64,000 bases of DNA from CPC320 sp002336405 (lineage in GTDB: Bacteria; Pseudomonadota; Alphaproteobacteria; Rhodobacterales; Rhodobacteraceae): positions 15,110-79,109 of the forward strand of contig CASIAN010000038.1 in assembly GCA_949372595.1 (NCBI GenBank), read 5' to 3'. Under the pieces are notes generated by a model. It saw only the letters and a program-made list of their open reading frames with translations. It ran no database searches and was not told the DNA's origin. Shown in pieces: positions 52,979 through 61,503 of the stretch (the stretch's first letter is position 1; every line of letters starts with the position of its first letter). Both the position numbers and the translations under genes were made by a program.

Positions 52979-52996
52979 TGTGCGAAAATCCGCACA
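52979..52996. promoter_or_regulatory. Dyad operator 1 upstream of dctP
   Basis: TGTGCGAAAATCCGCACA: perfect 6-bp arms with a 6-bp spacer, about 195 bp upstream of the dctP start. Resembles the TGTGCG...CGCACA-type upstream sites of dicarboxylate-transport activators; the regulator is not in the window. Confidence 0.6.
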
Positions 52997-53011
52997 ATTG
53001 TTGGCGCTAAC

Positions 53012-53029
53012 TGTGTGATTCTTCGCACA
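53012..53029. promoter_or_regulatory. Dyad operator 2 upstream of dctP
   Basis: TGTGTGATTCTTCGCACA: same arms as operator 1 with one mismatch, centre 33 bp away, about three helical turns, so both sites face the same side of the DNA. Confidence 0.58.
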
Positions 53030-53429
53030 AACCGTTACACAAATCATCACAGAATTTACCGCAGTATTCATTGCCAAAGCTGGGCCCTGTCAGACCAAAG
53101 TGGTGCGAATGTTACTTTTATAACTTGTTCACACACCAACAAGATCGTATTAAAATTTAGCGTTTGATATTCAACTTAGTCCAAAATTCATTGGATTAGA
53201 TGGTAAAAAACTTACCACGCGGGTTCATGTTAGAAAGAAAAATGGACCCACCAAACAATGAAAGCCCACACCGACGCTTTTTTGCGACACCCCTCTTTTT
53301 ACAAATCATAAAACCTAAGGTGAGACATTTATAAGTGACAGATGGTGCCCAACCCGAAACAATCACAATAACGCTGACAGTAAAATTGGAGCTATTTACT
53401 TTTAACCTCTGAAGAGGTTTTAATAGCGT

Positions 53430-53675
53430 ATGAGTAATAGTCTGATTATCAGTGGCTTATTAATCGCCTTGGTTGTCGGTGGCGGGGCCGTTTATACCTT
53501 TACGTCTTCTCAAAATAGACCCGCTAAAATTACCACTGAAACGGTAAAATCTGCGCCAGTGGTGAAGCCATCTGCAACTGGCCAGGCAGATTGCAAAGCA
53601 GTAGCGGCTGTAGTTCCCTTGGTAAACCTCACCACCGGTATGGGAATGACCACCGCAGTTGCAGCCTGTGAATAG
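53430..53675 (+). CDS. Small hypothetical membrane-anchored or exported protein
   Basis: An 81-residue frame with GAAGAGG upstream of the ATG. Residues 4-24 are hydrophobic (SLIISGLLIALVVGGGAVYTF), a signal anchor or signal peptide; the rest is Thr/Val/Ala-rich with two cysteines. Family not recognised. Confidence 0.45.
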   Translation: MSNSLIISGLLIALVVGGGAVYTFTSSQNRPAKITTETVKSAPVVKPSATGQADCKAVAAVVPLVNLTTGMGMTTAVAACE

Positions 53676-53834
53676 CTTATAGCCGAACAGCATCAGGACA
53701 GTATAATCAAACTAAATCCCTGAAAGCCAAATCACTATTTCTCAGCCGAGACTCTAAATAATGTCACATCATGAGTATGTTTTGAGACTGGTAAATATTC
53801 TTAGCTGAAACTTTACTAACCGAGAGATCAAAAT

Positions 53835-54146
53835 TTATGCTCCGACATCAATAAGATGACCAACCGTCCCATTCCCGTCTTCGCTGAGGAGGGTCCTAAT
53901 GTCGTTGATGGCCTCACCGTCAAATTTGTTCGAACTGATCATCTCAAGAATTTTCTCTAACATTTCTTGTTCTACTGCACTGCGAGGGGTCGCAAGCGTT
54001 GTATTTGACCGGTTTGGCACAGAGCTGCTGTCGTCTGGCCCGAAATCGTCGCCACTTTGAGATTCGGTCAGCTTTTTCACACGCGACAAGGGACGCATTG
54101 ACTGAGGAGCTAAGTTAGCAATTACTGCATTGTTTGAAATATACAA
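53835..54146 (-). CDS. Hypothetical protein
   Basis: A 103-residue frame starting MYISNNAVIANLAPQS. The middle is polar and probably disordered; the C-terminal half (EQEMLEKILEMISSNKFDGEAINDIRTLLSED) looks helical. No cysteine, signal peptide or known motif. Sequence AGAGGAGC lies shortly before the ATG on the minus strand. Family not recognised. Confidence 0.45.
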   Translation of the reverse strand: MYISNNAVIANLAPQSMRPLSRVKKLTESQSGDDFGPDDSSSVPNRSNTTLATPRSAVEQEMLEKILEMISSNKFDGEAINDIRTLLSEDGNGTVGHLIDVGA

Positions 54147-54298
54147 TTTAGATCTGCTCCTCTTTCAAGTTGTATTGTTTAAGGTCTTCCACAAAACAAA
54201 ACCTATGCGCAGAGCTTGAACAACACGCTGGACAACGACTTCTCATGCAAATGTCAGGCCTCTTGTGAGATAGAACGACCGTTTATTGATCTTTTTTA

Positions 54299-54395
54299 AT
54301 CGCCTTCCCCCGTCGATAAGCAAGATGTTTGATCCCACGATTTGATATCGCCTTCCCCCCTCGATCGGCTAGGTGTTTGATCCCGCAGTTTGATG
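54299..54395. repeat. 48-bp imperfect direct repeat, two copies
   Basis: Copy 1 (54299-54346) and copy 2 (54347-about 54395) both run ATCGCCTTCCCCC-TCGAT...GTTTGATCCC-C-TTTGAT. They are adjacent and differ at scattered positions, so the duplication is old. Confidence 0.8.
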
Positions 54396-54429
54396 ATGCA
54401 ACGTTTTCTGAGAAACAGAAGTAAGCATT

Positions 54430-54546
54430 ATGGGACAGGTTCGCTATGAGAGCGCCACAACAAGGGACCTGTCGTGCTTTCGTGCCACTCCAAGTGTTCG
54501 TTTAAGCCACCTTCGGTTCGAAAGCGACAGGACTTTTCCAGCCTAA
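54430..54546 (+). pseudogene. Stub of an IS481-like transposase N-terminus
   Basis: The frame begins MGQVRYESATTRDLSC, resembling the MGQVLHGSATTTEAVR start of IS481-type transposases, but diverges after about 15 residues and stops at 54546. Only the start of such a gene remains. Confidence 0.45.
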
Positions 54547-55090
54547 TGCTGAGTCCTGCCGGCGCGGGTTACAAAACCTGTATGTGGATGCCCCGTTGAC
54601 TGCAAGACGTTTTAAGGAGAGTTTTCAGAACACGAGATCACGGCCAATCGTGTGTCCGGCCTTTGATGTGGCTTTCACACGCCGCTGGCTTGTAAGGTGT
54701 CCGTAGGTTGGGTCCAAATCGCGGATGCGAACCAGGCTCCTGAATTCTATCTGGTTTTCCCTACCCCGTCGTATGACCGTTGGTCCTCACTTTCTTACTC
54801 TCTTTCGCTCTTCTCACACCCCGGCTCATGCCCGCCACTGACGCAATGCTTATGCGGCCAGCGGTGGAATTCGATTAACGTCTTTGCGGGTTGTTAAGGC
54901 CCAAACAGTTCGGGTCAACTTGTTCGCCAACGCTGTAGCCACCAGCATGCGCCGTTTGCCAGCCAGCATCTTGGCAAGCCATGCTCCGATTGGTGGGCTT
55001 TTTCGGATCGCCCGTCGCATTACAGCCATAGACCCTGTTATCAATAGCCGTCGACTATCCCGCCGCCCCATTTTCGAAGTCCGGCCAAAT

Positions 55091-55120
55091 TTGGCAAAGT
55101 TTGGTCAAGTTTGGCAAAGG
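55091..55120. repeat. 10-bp tandem repeat inside the IS110 pseudogene
   Basis: Three copies of TTGGCAAAGT with small changes (TTGGCAAAGT, TTGGTCAAGT, TTGGCAAAGG). They replace the conserved residues expected between LLPRQ and the SKMGRRD motif of the transposase, so the expansion arose within a dead gene. Confidence 0.75.
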
Positions 55121-55402
55121 ATTTGGCGCCCACTGGTCGGTTTTTGTCGCGGCAACAGCCCACACCAAGCGGCGCATTCCAGACCGTTTGCAAACGCTTC
55201 CATTTGAGGTGAAAAAGCCTGAAGGGGTGTCGCACACATCGGGCCAACACCAGAAATGGTCATGAGACGCGATGTGCCCTCGTCTGTCTTTGCCCTGTGT
55301 TGTATCTCTTTATCGAGACCCCCGATCTTTTCATCAAGAAGGGATATCTGCTCAATGTACACGCGGCACAATTCCTGAACCAGCGCAGTCCCTGAACCGG
55401 CG

Positions 55403-55447
55403 CTGGCAAGTCTGGTTCTGGCAAGTCTGGTTCTGGCAAGTCTGGCG
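55403..55447. repeat. 15-bp tandem repeat inside the IS110 pseudogene
   Basis: Three head-to-tail copies of CTGGCAAGTCTGGTT, the third ending CG instead of TT. On the minus strand they read as PEPDL repeats within a transposase segment that normally has no such insert. Confidence 0.9.
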
Positions 55448-55945
55448 CAGTCTCGTCAAAATTGACCATGAGACGTCTGAACTGAACCCTTCCCTGTGCG
55501 ATGATAGTGCCATATTCTGTCAGACGGCCCCGCAAGGCATTTACCCATTGCGCACGTTGGCGGACAAATAGATTCCGTGTCCGAAAGACTATGCCTGCGC
55601 TGCCTGTGCCTGTTGCGCAGCGCTTTTTACGGATACATAGCGCATCGTTGGACGCAATGCAGCGCCAGCAATCGCCTCTGCGTCATTTGCATCGGTCTTT
55701 TGACGCTCCACAAACGGGGTGACGCAAACAGGCAGGACAAGACGCGTTTCATGATCTAGATTGCCAATCTCGCGACCCTGAAAAGGCGGAAGTGGTGCAA
55801 GCTTACAGCGCAACACTACGATCAGGAATATCTGCCAAAAAGGCCAAAAGCTGCGGGCGCGAAAGCCTCTTGCAAAAGCCCCCTGAACCGTCAGGTAACG
55901 CGCCGTTAAGCTGAAAACTCTGTTTTGCCAAATCAATTCCGATAA

Positions 55946-56495
55946 AGAACAAACTCCATGCGGTCCCACCAAGGGTGATTGTGGTTGGAAGGTCCGACAG
56001 AAGTGCGACTGAAAAGACGGTCATATTCGCTATGGGATGTTCAAAGCCTGCCGCGATAACTGCATAAAGGCAGAACCAGATGATGGCGATCTTTGCCATG
56101 TCGCTGCTTTTGCGTGCCGCGGTCCAGATTGCGAGACACACCAACCCATTACATAAAAGACCGTTCAAGAAGAGCGTTGTCGGTGTACCGTGCATCTTCT
56201 TTTGGGCAAACGAGTGGATCAACGACTTGCCTTCGACGCCCAGAATTGCGCCACCGCCGTACACAAAACAAACCGAGAGCAAAACCGCGCCAATTAAATT
56301 TCCGCCCCAACTTACGTCCCAGCATTTGGCAAGATCATCCAACCCCGTGCGATGGGTCAAAAGGCCGTGTATCATATACATACTATGACCATTGAATAAC
56401 TCTGATCCCACAAAATACGGTGCATACCGGGCCAAGCCAAGGCAAGCGGTAGCCCCCAAGGCAAGCGGGAGTGTTATGAACTTCACAAAATGCAT
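55946..56495 (-). pseudogene. Formate/nitrite transporter (FNT, NirC/FocA-like), truncated and fused to IS110
   Basis: Membrane channel fragment: GSELFNGHSMYM, FLNGLLCNGLVCLAIWTAAR and ANMTVFSVALLSD are the classic FNT helices. The part before GSELF is too short (about 30 residues instead of roughly 80), and the C-terminus is lost: after TLGGTAWSL the frame runs straight into the IS110 transposase start, giving a 230-codon fused frame (55803-56495). It probably carried nitrite; its place after the nitric-oxide-reductase-like genes fits nitrogen-oxide metabolism. Confidence 0.85.
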
Positions 56496-56506
56496 TCTCT
56501 AATCGA

Positions 56507-56749
56507 TTAACGCTCCATCCAGCGATCGGGGAAGCATCCCCCCAAAAGCACTGTCACAATTCCAAAAACCACCGCCACATCAACCCATTTTTTGGGCAGT
56601 GATACGTGTTGACCCAACACAAACCCTGCCGCGCCAAGCAGTGGGAACTGAATCAACATGCGTATAATAGGACTTTTGGAAACCCATGGCTGAACGGCAA
56701 TTGTTGTTGCGAAAAGGTCGCCAGAAAGTAGAAGAACCCGTTCTCTCAT
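56507..56749 (-). CDS. Small membrane protein, orf1 of the sNOR-like cluster
   Basis: An 80-residue protein with two hydrophobic segments (about 29-46 and 55-72). ATG 56749 overlaps the SCO gene stop (ATGA). It lies where orf1 is found in the norSY-senC-orf1 clusters described in ammonia oxidisers. The frame looks intact, but its partners are broken, so it is probably non-functional. The family call is by position. Confidence 0.5.
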   Translation of the reverse strand: MRERVLLLSGDLFATTIAVQPWVSKSPIIRMLIQFPLLGAAGFVLGQHVSLPKKWVDVAVVFGIVTVLLGGCFPDRWMER

Positions 56750-57340
56750 TTTATAACTTCGCTTGTGATCTGTCCAAGGGCATCCGTATCGAAGACACCT
56801 GAGTGGCACCCGTCAGGATCGATCCCCAGCACGGCTGTGTTATGCTGAAACCCGCGCCATACTTCTGGAATTACAATAACATTGAAAACCCATTGAACGG
56901 TTTCGCGTTGTTCTGCGCCAACCCGCGCAACGACCCAAGGATCCCCACTTGCCGTGTGAAGCTCGGCATAGTCGCTGAGCGCTTCGAGCGTATCGTTCCG
57001 CGTATCAAAACTGACAGAGATCATGCGTATATTCTTGCCAGATTGCATGAGGTTGTCATGGAGATCAGCAAAATCACCGCCAGCGACCTGACATATCGTT
57101 GGACAGGTTGTGTAAATAAACTCAATCAGGACAAATTCATCTGATTGTGGGCGCAGGAATTGGTCAGTCCCGTTCTTATCTTCAAATATAATGTCCGGAA
57201 CGTGGGGGCGATGTTTTTGCCACCGCTACCCGCCGCGCGCCTTCTGCTGTAAACGCCGTTAACCCATCCTTTGCATGGGTGAGACCGGCGATGCCCATTG
57301 GGACAGCACCGATTGTGAGTGTGACAGACGGCACCCCTTT
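56746..57340 (-). pseudogene. SCO1/SenC/PrrC family copper chaperone, frameshifted
   Basis: The C-terminal frame reads PDIIFEDKNGTDQFL, IEFIYTTCPTICQVAGGDFADLH with the copper-binding CxxxC, ISVSFDTRND and NVIVIPEVWRGFQHNTAVLGID. The N-terminal membrane segment (VTLTIGAVPMGIAGLTHAKDGL) is in another frame, joined near 57210. SCO proteins insert copper into CuA sites, matching the CuA subunit encoded upstream. The start is unsure (GTG near 57340). Confidence 0.82.
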
Positions 57341-57351
57341 ACCTTCGGCCG

Positions 57352-58788
57352 CTAAAAACTGGCAATATACCCGACAACAAACAGCGTCGTTCCAAGAAAC
57401 ACCACTGCAGCAAAGGCAGTCACAATTTGGCTTTGCAATTGCCACTGTTCATAGTGAACCGCGCACCGGCGCAGGATCGAGCTTGCACCGAACCACAAAA
57501 CATCAGGACAAAATCAGCCCCGCCTGCCACATAAGCCTGAAAGGCAAAGCGGTCCAAGCTTGATTGCTTTTCACGTGATGGGTCGCGCACCAATCAAGCC
57601 GCAGAACCAAAGGCCGCCGCAACCTCACCCAGCAGCAAATAGATATGAAAGTGACCTGGCACCCACGGGGTGTTGTGCATCAGCTTGTTCACCGACACCA
57701 TGCCCGATCATCGCAGGGACCACACCAAGATCCCAGCCACCAACGCCAAGTATCAACAGCTTTGACGCCAAGTCCCGCTTCATACCAGACCCTTTGACGT
57801 ATGGGGCAGTTGAGAAAACCGTGGCTGCGATCAAAGGTTCACCAGATGCATAAGTTACAATCAGTCCGGTTGCCATTGCTCAGGCCGGCATAGTCATATC
57901 TTGCACTAGATGGAGGAAGTAGACCGCCTGAACAAGGATTACCACGGCAGCCCATGCGATCGCGAACAAACGTGGCGTTTTCCAAGGCTTTCCGGTGTAC
58001 TCTGGGACCAGTTCATAGAGGGCTTTGATGGCCATATAGATTTTGGCATTGATAAAAACATGTTCAAAAAAGTAAATGGCGTTCTTTGCCAACAAGGCGT
58101 CCACGGCAAAGCTTGGTATCAGAAAGTTACCGATGCTGGCGACCAAAACGATTGCGCCAAAGACAATCCCGACAGAGTTAAAGAGCAGCACGATTGAAGC
58201 CGCGATACTTGTTGGCGGAGGGGCTGTTTTACGGTCTCCACTGATAATAAACTTCCAACCAAGACCACCGAATAAACCTTTAAGGGGTTTGGAAATCTTA
58301 TAAGCGATCTCCAATTAGTAGATCAGAAATCCAACCCAGATCAGAAGATAGCCCACACAAAAGGCAACGGCCGCACCAAGCTCCCAAGCGCCGCCAGAGA
58401 TGGCAGGCAGGGGGAACAGGAACGTCCAAGCGCCACCATATTGACTGATAAAAACCGATCCAAGAATGAAACCCACACCGGCAAGAAACAGCCCGAGATA
58501 AAATAAACAGACTTTGGCATTCAACTTGACGTGACGGGTAACAAATACCACATGATTGCGGCTCCTGACAAAGCTGCAGAACCAACTATGTCAGCACCAT
58601 GCGCCTTCAGGAGCTGATAGAACATTGCGGGATCAAGGTCGATCAGGCCGCTCTGGGCGGCGCGTATGATCAGACCACACCATCATCAATAAAAATACTA
58701 TGCCACCCAAGCCCATTGTCCGCTTGATCATAGCAGCGTGTGAGTTTTCTTGTGGGTTTGTTTCAACTTAGAATGTTGCATCAGCCAT
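57352..58788 (-). pseudogene. Heme-copper oxidase/nitric oxide reductase subunit I (sNOR NorY-like), multiply broken
   Basis: From ATG 58788 (MADATF then TAA at codon 7) the remains of a 12-helix subunit I can be followed through several frames: RAAQSGLIDLDPAMFYQLLKAHGADIVGSAALSGAAIMWYLLP (in pieces), GSVFISQYGGAWTFLFPLPA, FFEHVFINAKIYMAIKALYELVPEYTGKPW (His-region), KLMHNTPWVPGHFHIYLLLGE with heme/copper ligands, and AVHYEQWQLQSQIV to a stop at 57352. At least four frameshifts plus stops. The H-N-T-x-W-V-P-G-H-F-H motif and the CuA/SCO/NsrR context suggest an sNOR-type NO reductase; an oxygen reductase is the alternative. Confidence 0.8.
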
Positions 58789-58799
58789 TGTGCCACCTC

Positions 58800-59292
58800 C
58801 AATACAGCAAATTCATTGACCATGTCGTGGGGGGACGATGCCGCAAAACTCCATGCAAAAAATTTGGTACGTGCCCAGTTTATCAAAGGTATGCACCAGC
58901 GCGTTTGTGTAGCCGGGCATCGCCTGCACCTGTGCGACGAGTGTCATATCCGGCGTGTAAATGCCCATACCTTGAGTGACATCTTCAGTTTTCACGCGGA
59001 ATTCGACTTCTTGACCCATCGGGATTTCGTAGGTGTCTATTTCCCATCACCATTGACCGCCAGGGACGTTGACCACGAGTGGAGCGGGACCAGCATAAAC
59101 ATGCGGGTTTCCTCGCAATGTTGCAACAGATATTAGGATGCCAAATACAATCATTCCCCAAAATAGGGCTGTGCGGGCCTTACCTGCACAGGGACCTTCT
59201 GGCGGCCCTCCAGTTACAAAAACAGAGCGCGCGTATGGCGTACCGGCTACTGTCATCAGCACAACGCTAATTATCAAAATTGTTATGTGCAT
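58800..59292 (-). pseudogene. CuA-containing subunit II (CoxB/NorS-like), frameshifted
   Basis: The N-terminal frame from ATG 59292 has a membrane helix and PLVVNVPGGQW before a stop at 59047. A shifted frame continues EIPMGQEVEFRVKTEDVTQGMGIYTPDMTLVAQVQAMPGYTN and CMEFCGIV, the CuA cysteines, and then a run of six C shifts the frame so that the expected HDM ligands are read only in the third frame. First gene of the decayed operon; the exact end is uncertain. Confidence 0.82.
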
Positions 59293-59332
59293 ATGGCCTT
59301 CCTCAAATAAAATTTACAGGCCACCTAAGAAA

Positions 59333-59351
59333 TTAGTATTTTACATGCTAA
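59333..59351. promoter_or_regulatory. NsrR-like operator between the dead sNOR cluster and nsrR
   Basis: TTAGTATTTTACATGCTAA, a 19-bp dyad (TTAG-AT...AT-CTAA) 41 bp before the subunit II start and 50 bp before nsrR. Matches the core of the site upstream of the pseudoazurin gene. A second perfect palindrome, ACCAATTAATTGGT, lies at 59372-59385 just before nsrR. Confidence 0.65.
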
Positions 59352-59400
59352 TTTAATTAAGTACTGGAGATACCAATTAATTGGTGATAGTGAGATAGTC

Positions 59401-59844
59401 ATGCAATTATCAAAATTTACCGATTATGCTTTGCGAATTCTGATGCACCTGGCGGTTGCGGACAAGCATATGCTGACCACGCGTCAAATAGCAGAGATCC
59501 ATAATGCTAAATACAACCACCTTGCAAAAGTGACCCAATGGTTGGTCCGCAAGGGCTATGTCGCGTCCGTCCGAGGACGGTCTGGCGGCTTGCGTCTGGC
59601 CAAGGAAACCAACGACGTTAACGTTGGTCGTGTGGTGCGTGATTTAGAAGGTCAGTCAGAACTTGTAGATTGCCTGAGGCCAGATGGTGGAAGCTGTATC
59701 CTTGCGCCATCCTGCAGGCTCACTGCAGCGCTTAGGGCGGCACAGGACGCTTTTTTCCAGTCTCTTGACACACTGACGCTTGCCGATCTGACAAATAACG
59801 ATGCACCAATAGCAAGGTTGCTTGCTCGCTTAAACGTAGAATAG
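59401..59844 (+). CDS. nsrR: Rrf2-family nitric-oxide-sensing repressor NsrR
   Basis: Rrf2 winged-helix repressor of 147 residues with an Fe-S cluster site: C91, C99 and C105 (DCLRPDGGSCILAPSCRL), plus D8 in KFTDYALR, which ligates the cluster in characterised NsrR. The spacing fits NsrR rather than IscR. NO destroys the cluster and releases DNA. Divergent from the decayed NO-reductase cluster and convergent with pseudoazurin; dyads near both promoters are likely targets, including its own. Confidence 0.92.
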   Translation: MQLSKFTDYALRILMHLAVADKHMLTTRQIAEIHNAKYNHLAKVTQWLVRKGYVASVRGRSGGLRLAKETNDVNVGRVVRDLEGQSELVDCLRPDGGSCILAPSCRLTAALRAAQDAFFQSLDTLTLADLTNNDAPIARLLARLNVE

Positions 59845-59878
59845 ACTATCACGCATCGAACGTAACAGTCTCATTTCA

Positions 59879-60322
59879 TTACTTCGCAATGTTAAGATTT
59901 GCGATCTGCTCTTCAAAACGTGCCTTCGGTTTTTTTGAGATTCGACCCTTAAAGAAGCTTTCTGGAACCTCCAAGACTTCACCGACGGCAATGGTCATCA
60001 CCATCCCCATAGCAAAGTGGGGTTTGCACTTTATGCCATAAAGCCCGGCAGTATCGAACATCACTTCAATTTCTTCGTTGATTTTACCTTTAAAGCCAGC
60101 CGTCTCTTCGGGGGTCATCCCGGCGATTGTTTCAGCATTGTGGCCACGATCTTTTGCTAAGAACTTGACAGAGTCGCCCTCAGCAATCTGCAAAAACGCT
60201 GGTTCAAATGCCATTTTGGCATCAGCCGTACGGTTGAGCATTTGTACTTCGTGGACTTCGGCAAAAGCGTTACTTGCGAGTAAAGTCGTCATGGCCACTG
60301 CGAGCGAAAGATTTTGTATCAT
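59879..60322 (-). CDS. Pseudoazurin (type 1 blue copper protein)
   Basis: Periplasmic electron carrier of 147 residues. Signal peptide MIQNLSLAVAMTTLLASNAFA, then a cupredoxin with copper ligands H61 (DRGHNAET), C99, H102 and M107 (GIKCKPHFAMGMV). Pseudoazurins donate electrons to copper nitrite reductase, N2O reductase or related enzymes. ATG 60322 starts the signal peptide and follows GGGAAA; an extended frame to 60406 is not credible. The gene is intact although the neighbouring reductase genes are dead. Confidence 0.93.
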   Translation of the reverse strand: MIQNLSLAVAMTTLLASNAFAEVHEVQMLNRTADAKMAFEPAFLQIAEGDSVKFLAKDRGHNAETIAGMTPEETAGFKGKINEEIEVMFDTAGLYGIKCKPHFAMGMVMTIAVGEVLEVPESFFKGRISKKPKARFEEQIANLNIAK

Positions 60323-60406
60323 AAGGTTTTCCCGTTCTAGAGTTAATATTTGCCTTGCTCGAGGCGCATAGTCTGCCCAAGCGAAGACTGTGTACATCTG
60401 ATGCAC

Positions 60407-60439
60407 TATTTAATTGGTATTGTAAATACTAATTAAATA
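60407..60439. promoter_or_regulatory. 33-bp dyad upstream of pseudoazurin with NsrR-like core
   Basis: Outer arms TATTTAATT/AATTAAATA are perfect 9-bp inverted repeats; the core TTGGTATTGTAAATACTAA (60414-60432) matches the nsrR-side dyad TTAGTATTTTACATGCTAA in its half-sites. Located about 90-115 bp upstream of the pseudoazurin start. Confidence 0.65.
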
Positions 60440-60787
60440 GAATGTGCTATGAGTTTGTAGATATTCAACTGAAATGCCCCATTTAGTGGTCCAATATGAA
60501 TGGTAATACATAGTCGGATTTTGGTCTGTTGTTATGATGCTCTCTGGCGGAGGTGAACGGGACCCAAGTGCACTCTGAGGTCTGACAGTACTAAAGTGAT
60601 GTCGCCACCTGCGCAGCCTGAGATACCTCTAGATTTGCAGGCGCTTTACGTGGTAATTTTGGCACCAAGCAGGCGCGTGGATATCATCGCAAAATCGATT
60701 TACGGACAAGTTCAAAAGGGACGCTGTGGCGCAGGTGGTATTGCCAAGTTGTTTATTTCAGACCGCAAAATTGACTGCCAAGCTTGT
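60440..60787. other. Intergenic region at the IS6 element's downstream side
   Basis: About 350 bp without a recognisable gene. TTATGATGCTCTCTGG at 60532-60547 resembles, inverted, CCACACAGCATCATGA at 61593-61608 (14 of 16 positions), so these could be degenerate ends of the IS6-like element; the distance is larger than usual for the family. Confidence 0.35.
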
Positions 60788-61503
60788 TCAAGCGACCATT
60801 TCTGCAGTGTAGTCGCGCCAGAGACTGAAGGCACCAGCTCTGGTGTGTCGGTATATGTTTGCGGCGAGTTTGTAGCGCCGGGGACGGAAGATGAGGTTCA
60901 TCTGGTCGTGGGCCGATAGAAACCTTTGGGCCTGGTGATGGGATTTGAACCGGCCAAATAGCTTCTCCCGTTTTCGGGTTGGTCTGTGTGAGACTTCGAA
61001 TGCATTATTCAGACCCTTGTGGGCCCGATGTTCCACTTGCGGTGCCCGCGCTTTGATTGGCTTGGTGTACCTGCGCAATTTGTGCGTGATCACAACGCTC
61101 AGCTCTCCAAACTGAGCGACCAGCCTTTTGAAAGACCGCTTGGCCGTCTTAGCGCTCCGGCGTGTTTGAACGACAATAGCAAGCACATCACCGTTCGCAT
61201 CGATTGCACGCCACAACCAATATTTCCAACTGTGGATTGAAATGACAACTTCGTCCATGTGCCACTTGTCGTTTGGTTTGGGCCGATCACGCCGTATGCA
61301 AGCCGCAAAATGCGCACCAAACTGGTTCACCCAAAGCCGAACCGTCTCTCGGCTGACAAGGATCCCGCGTTCTGCCCAAAGATCTTCCAAGTCCGTGGCA
61401 CTCAACTCAACGCAAAGCGATGGTACGCCCAGACCACAACACCTATGACTTCACGAGGGTAGCGAAAGCCCTTAAGGCGCAGCATACTGGATGGGATATT
61501 CAT
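60788..61503 (-). pseudogene. IS6-family transposase, frameshifted by a 5-bp duplication
   Basis: DDE transposase of the IS6/IS26 family. From ATG 61503 it reads MNIPSSMLRLKGFRYPREVI and GVVVWAYHRFALS, then stops; after a 2-frame jump it continues ATDLEDLWAERGILVSRETVRLWVNQFG, PNDKWHMDEVVI (first Asp) and RFKSHHQAQRFLSAHDQMNLIF to 60788. At the break TGAGT is directly duplicated, an insertion of five bases. About 235 codons if repaired. Confidence 0.88.

Larger units (their letters stand above)
52786..53429. other. Divergent intergenic region with dctP control sites
   Basis: About 640 bp between dctP and a small plus-strand ORF. It contains two similar 18-bp dyads (annotated separately). The remainder is AT-rich and holds no recognisable gene. 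No convincing sigma-54 promoter (GG-N10-GC) was found on the dctP strand. Confidence 0.55.
54147..54849. other. Accessory region with repeats and transposon debris
   Basis: No intact gene. It holds a 48-bp repeat pair (54299-54395), a stub of an IS481-type transposase (54430-54546) and probably the non-coding end of the IS110 element that occupies the following kilobase. Confidence 0.55.
54850..55945 (-). pseudogene. IS110 (IS1111-type) transposase, decayed
   Basis: Pieces in three frames give one IS110 transposase read from high to low coordinates: FFIGIDLAKQSFQLNGALPDGSG (DEDD-type start), a nonsense TAA in place of the expected Glu after RSVAL (near 55805), PFVERQKTDANDAEAIAG (55650-55700), RGRLTEYGTIIAQG, VYIEQISLLDEKIGGLDKEI, TISGVGPMCATPLQAF and the C-terminal SKMGRRDSRRLLITGSMAV...LANKLTRTVWAL. 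Two blocks of short tandem repeats interrupt the coding sequence at 55403-55447 and 55091-55120. Cannot be active. Confidence 0.88.

Noticed and set aside
57279..57563. Plus-strand frames of about 95-100 codons at 57.2-57.9 kb
   Set aside because: They are antisense shadows of the broken SCO and subunit I genes, whose motifs are recognisable on the minus strand.
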